A stretch of 64,000 nucleotides of DNA, taken from Opisthocomus hoazin. Lineage: Eukaryota; Chordata; Aves; Opisthocomiformes; Opisthocomidae. This document shows, piece by piece, positions 61,033 through 64,000 of the stretch (the first letter of the stretch is position 1; each line of letters starts with the position of its first letter). The notes beneath the pieces are model-generated. The model ran no database searches. It was not told the DNA's origin and saw nothing but the letters and a program-made list of their open reading frames with translations. The DNA is taken from positions 7,006,001 to 7,070,000 of the forward strand of contig NC_134436.1 of the NCBI RefSeq assembly GCF_030867145.1, read 5' to 3'. Position numbers and translations under genes: made by a program.

Positions 61033-64000
61033 GTAAGTTTAACTGTGTTTTGTCTTTGTATGATGGAGGAGCAAACTACTGTAACATTGCTTGTGCTACA
61101 TTTACGTATTTTTATAATTGGCAAAGCTTGCAGCAAAACTAAAAGCAAAACCACCGACAAGTAAGAAGCTGAGCTAAACTGGCCAGTGAAATCTATGTAC
61201 GAATCTTCAAAGTGTGTTTTAAATCGGACACAAGAGAAAGTCACGGCATGTCAGAAAAAATGCACACTTTACTATAACAATTGTTGATACAACATATTAA
61301 CAGCTGTAGAAGGCATTAATGTGTGAAGATTACAAGTTTTCTAGGTCTTCAATGATTTTCAGAAGAAAGATTTATTTTTTTCAAATTGCTGGGCATTCAC
61401 AAAGGAGCCTCTGAATGTCTTTGCTAATCACATCCACGAGAACCCAGCCAGGAACTTAACAGTTGTGGATACACAGACTCCTAATTTTTTAGGCTCATTT
61501 GGAAAAAACATTTGCCTTTTTATTTGACCTCCCATCCTAAAACTTCTTGGGCAAAACTCACGGCTCAAGATTACTAGCTACCCCTTGCTTCCTGTCACTG
61601 TTACTTTTTCTGATGTTACCTTGTGTGACTAGCTACAAACTTGTTTCTTTTGATATCTTTTAACTTGTGACTATCTATAAATTTCATTTTACAATGCAGA
61701 GGAGTTTACACACTGAAGTCATACTTTGAAAGGCAATACAGGAATTCACTGCCAATACATATCTTCTGCACAGCAATGCTGACACCTTTGTTATTGCCCA
61801 GGAATGTGTAACTGAGCCATTTTTACTGAAATTTCATTTCTGTGTGTTCTCTGTGAATGGCTCATTTTTCAATCCACATCAGAGATAGTGCCTGCTGCAT
61901 CTCCCTTGTAACTGAATACGTTCTTCACAAAGTCCAAAACTGTCAACCTGGAATTTAGTATTCGGCTCCATCAGGAGATTCAGGAAGATTTTCAAGTAAT
62001 GTCAGCATAGCTGGTTAATTTTCAAGTGAACTGTCAGACTAGACTTGTACAACCTGGAACAGTTTGGGCTTCATTTTGAAAACATACAAAATTTATTGTT
62101 TCAACCGCTTCTATAACTCTGTGAGAGTTTTCTTTGGGGAGTTGGGGCAAGTTTGATACTAGAATGCAAAAGCAGCTAATAAAGACAAGCAGATCAAACA
62201 CAAAGTCTATGTCTACCAAATCTCCAGAGAAGTGAAACTGCCAACTACTTGTAAACCTTGGGGTGCAGGGGTTAGTGGTACAGGAAAGTGAAACAAAGAG
62301 CTGGAGATGGAACAGATGAGATAATTGTCAACAGACAGATATGAAAAACATTACAACACTGGTGCATGGTGGTTTGGATCACCATTTCCAAGAGACTAAG
62401 AAGGGAAATGGCTTCCTGAGACAGTTCACAATATGCTCTTAACAGTAATAAAAGGATTAACTGTAAGTTCTATCATAAATGAATGGGCCCGGTTATACTA
62501 TTTTTGAGTACCTCCCCTCTACTGATCCAGATACCCTCCAGGATAGAGATAATATCTTGGCATTCCACTTCTGGGGATGTCAATCAGGGCAAAAGGTGCT
62601 TAAAGCAATCTAAGAAATCTGTGTAAGACAATAATGTCAGCATAAGTCAGCCAGCTCTGGGCAACTGCCATAAGTGATGAGAACTGCTCCCCAGATAAAG
62701 TCATACAATTTCTCTCACACAAATCATTAAAGGGTCGAATGCTACGCCTTAGCAATGCTTTATTGGAATCTGAGTAATAAATCTTGCCTGCTGCCATATG
62801 TTCAAAGTCTGGGAGTCCACAAGGGATAAGCAATTTTTTTTCCTCCTAAACTGAGATAATTGTGGGATGATTTTCAAGGACAATCCCATTCACATCTTCT
62901 CTCGCTGAAGTGATTGGTCATGACACAGGGCAGTGGTAAGATTTACATCAATTCATTCTTAGCTTACACCTTCATATTAGAAAACTTCAGCCAGCACACA
63001 CGTCAATAATTTATGTAACAATACTATGATGTATTACTGGCGTGCATAAAGTGCTCAGCTTCCGTCAAAGAAGAATTCTTCATACTTAACAGTAATAACA
63101 TCCAATTTTTGAGCCTAGGTGTGTTAACTTAAAGCCTATGTTAATTTAAACTGCGCATTCAAAATAGGGAAGGATTAATAAAGAACTAAACCTTCAAATA
63201 ATTTCTAATGACTTTAAATTTTTTTAGAAAAAGCAAAGATGTTCATATTTGTAATATCCAGAAGGTTATCTTGAATAGCTAAACAGTATTTTTCATCATT
63301 TACTTTAAGAATGAGATTAGGTCTCAGTCACTATGATGTGTGCTGCCAAGCATAGCAGTTGCTCACTGCTGCATGCAGACTTGTGCTGGTAATGTCATGA
63401 GAGCACTCACTACATGAGAGTCATTGAAGGTTTACGTCCTCAGTTTGCACAAAAGTCTCACTCTGTACCCTAAAAGATTTAGCAGAGTTAGGTCTGCTTG
63501 TGCATACAAGTAACTGAAGGTGCCTTCTAAAAATATTGTCTGAGCTGTTCAGATGTTTTCAGGATCTGTTCTCATATAAGACTAAGTTACAAAATTACTC
63601 CTTAAAATGAATAAACAGGCTAGAACTAAGAAATTACATAATGCTCCCTATAAGAAGTTCTCTGCTTTAGGGGAATTAGCTCAGCAGCACAGGATCATTG
63701 GTCTGCCTAACCTTCACCAACTAAAGTTTCAGGCAGGACCGGAGCCATTCTTCTGTCTTGAAGGCTCCAAAAAGTCATTTCATCTGCTGGCTCTTTGGGT
63801 TACTTCTGGAATGGACTTCATCAACTTGAAACAGAAGAAACATTCTAACCAGATCAAAAATATAAGCCATGTTTTCACATTATCCTATTACTTAAAAAAA
63901 AAAAACACCAAACTTAAAACACCCACTGGAAATATTGGAGTCAAGTCTTGCTAAAAGTGGCTAATTTCTTCGTTTATTTTTTTTCCCTAAAGCCCGCAAA
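61033..64000 (+). other. LCP2: LCP2 intron 1 (partial)
   Basis: The intron starts with gtaagt at 61033. I searched for the second SLP-76 exon, which should continue the SAM domain (LNYKDCEK-like in human), and found none, so the intron continues beyond the window. The content is AT-rich unique DNA. The 115-codon open frame at 63607-63954 and smaller ones show no recognised family. No transposon was recognised. Confidence 0.8.

Noticed and set aside
61033..61164. Extension of the LCP2 frame to 69 codons
   Set aside because: A consensus donor lies at 61033 and the residues after it do not match SLP-76, so the rest is intron.
1..64000. tRNA, rRNA, CRISPR, operons or a prokaryotic system
   Set aside because: No cloverleaf or B-box pattern was noticed and no spaced repeat array was seen. 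The window is clearly vertebrate intronic and intergenic DNA.

Overview
This is eukaryotic genomic DNA, almost certainly from a bird. It is AT-rich and lacks long open frames. The only confident interspersed repeats are two CR1 LINE insertions whose 3' ends have the usual avian CR1 form (ending in gattctatgattct-like copies). No SINEs or L1 elements were recognised. Nearly all short open frames are chance products of non-coding DNA.

Two coding exons can be identified, both first coding exons of known vertebrate genes arranged head to head. On the minus strand, 18516-18603 encodes an alternative N-terminus of the Kv4 channel partner KChIP1 (KCNIP1); the rest of that gene would lie to the left, beyond position 1. 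On the plus strand, 60955-61032 encodes the first 26 residues of the lymphocyte adaptor SLP-76 (LCP2); the rest would lie to the right, beyond 64000. As I recall it, the same divergent KCNIP1/LCP2 pair lies on human 5q35.1, so the two identifications support each other.

Layout: 1-18515 is KCNIP1 intron 1, with simple repeats and a notable G-run at 16316-16347. Positions 18516-20110 hold the KCNIP1 first exon and its CpG-rich, purine-rich promoter region. About 40 kb of intergenic DNA follows (20111-60480), with a CR1 3' fragment at 34655-35156, an inverted two-part CR1 at 49736-50275, and an exact 62-bp tandem duplication at 53646-53769. The last 500 bp before the LCP2 start codon hold ETS-like motifs and a possible extra exon. 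Positions 61033-64000 are LCP2 intron 1.

The two genes work in different tissues: KChIP1 in neurons, tuning A-type potassium current, and SLP-76 in T cells, platelets and myeloid cells. The window therefore probably contains two independent promoters and a regulatory boundary between them. The observations most worth a second look are the CR1 insertion with a twin-priming-like inversion and a 6-nt junction overlap, the exact 62-bp duplication, a pair of same-phase exon-like segments just upstream of LCP2, and an EF-hand-like frame inside KCNIP1 intron 1 cut by a C-run. I found no clear evidence of a wholly new system.
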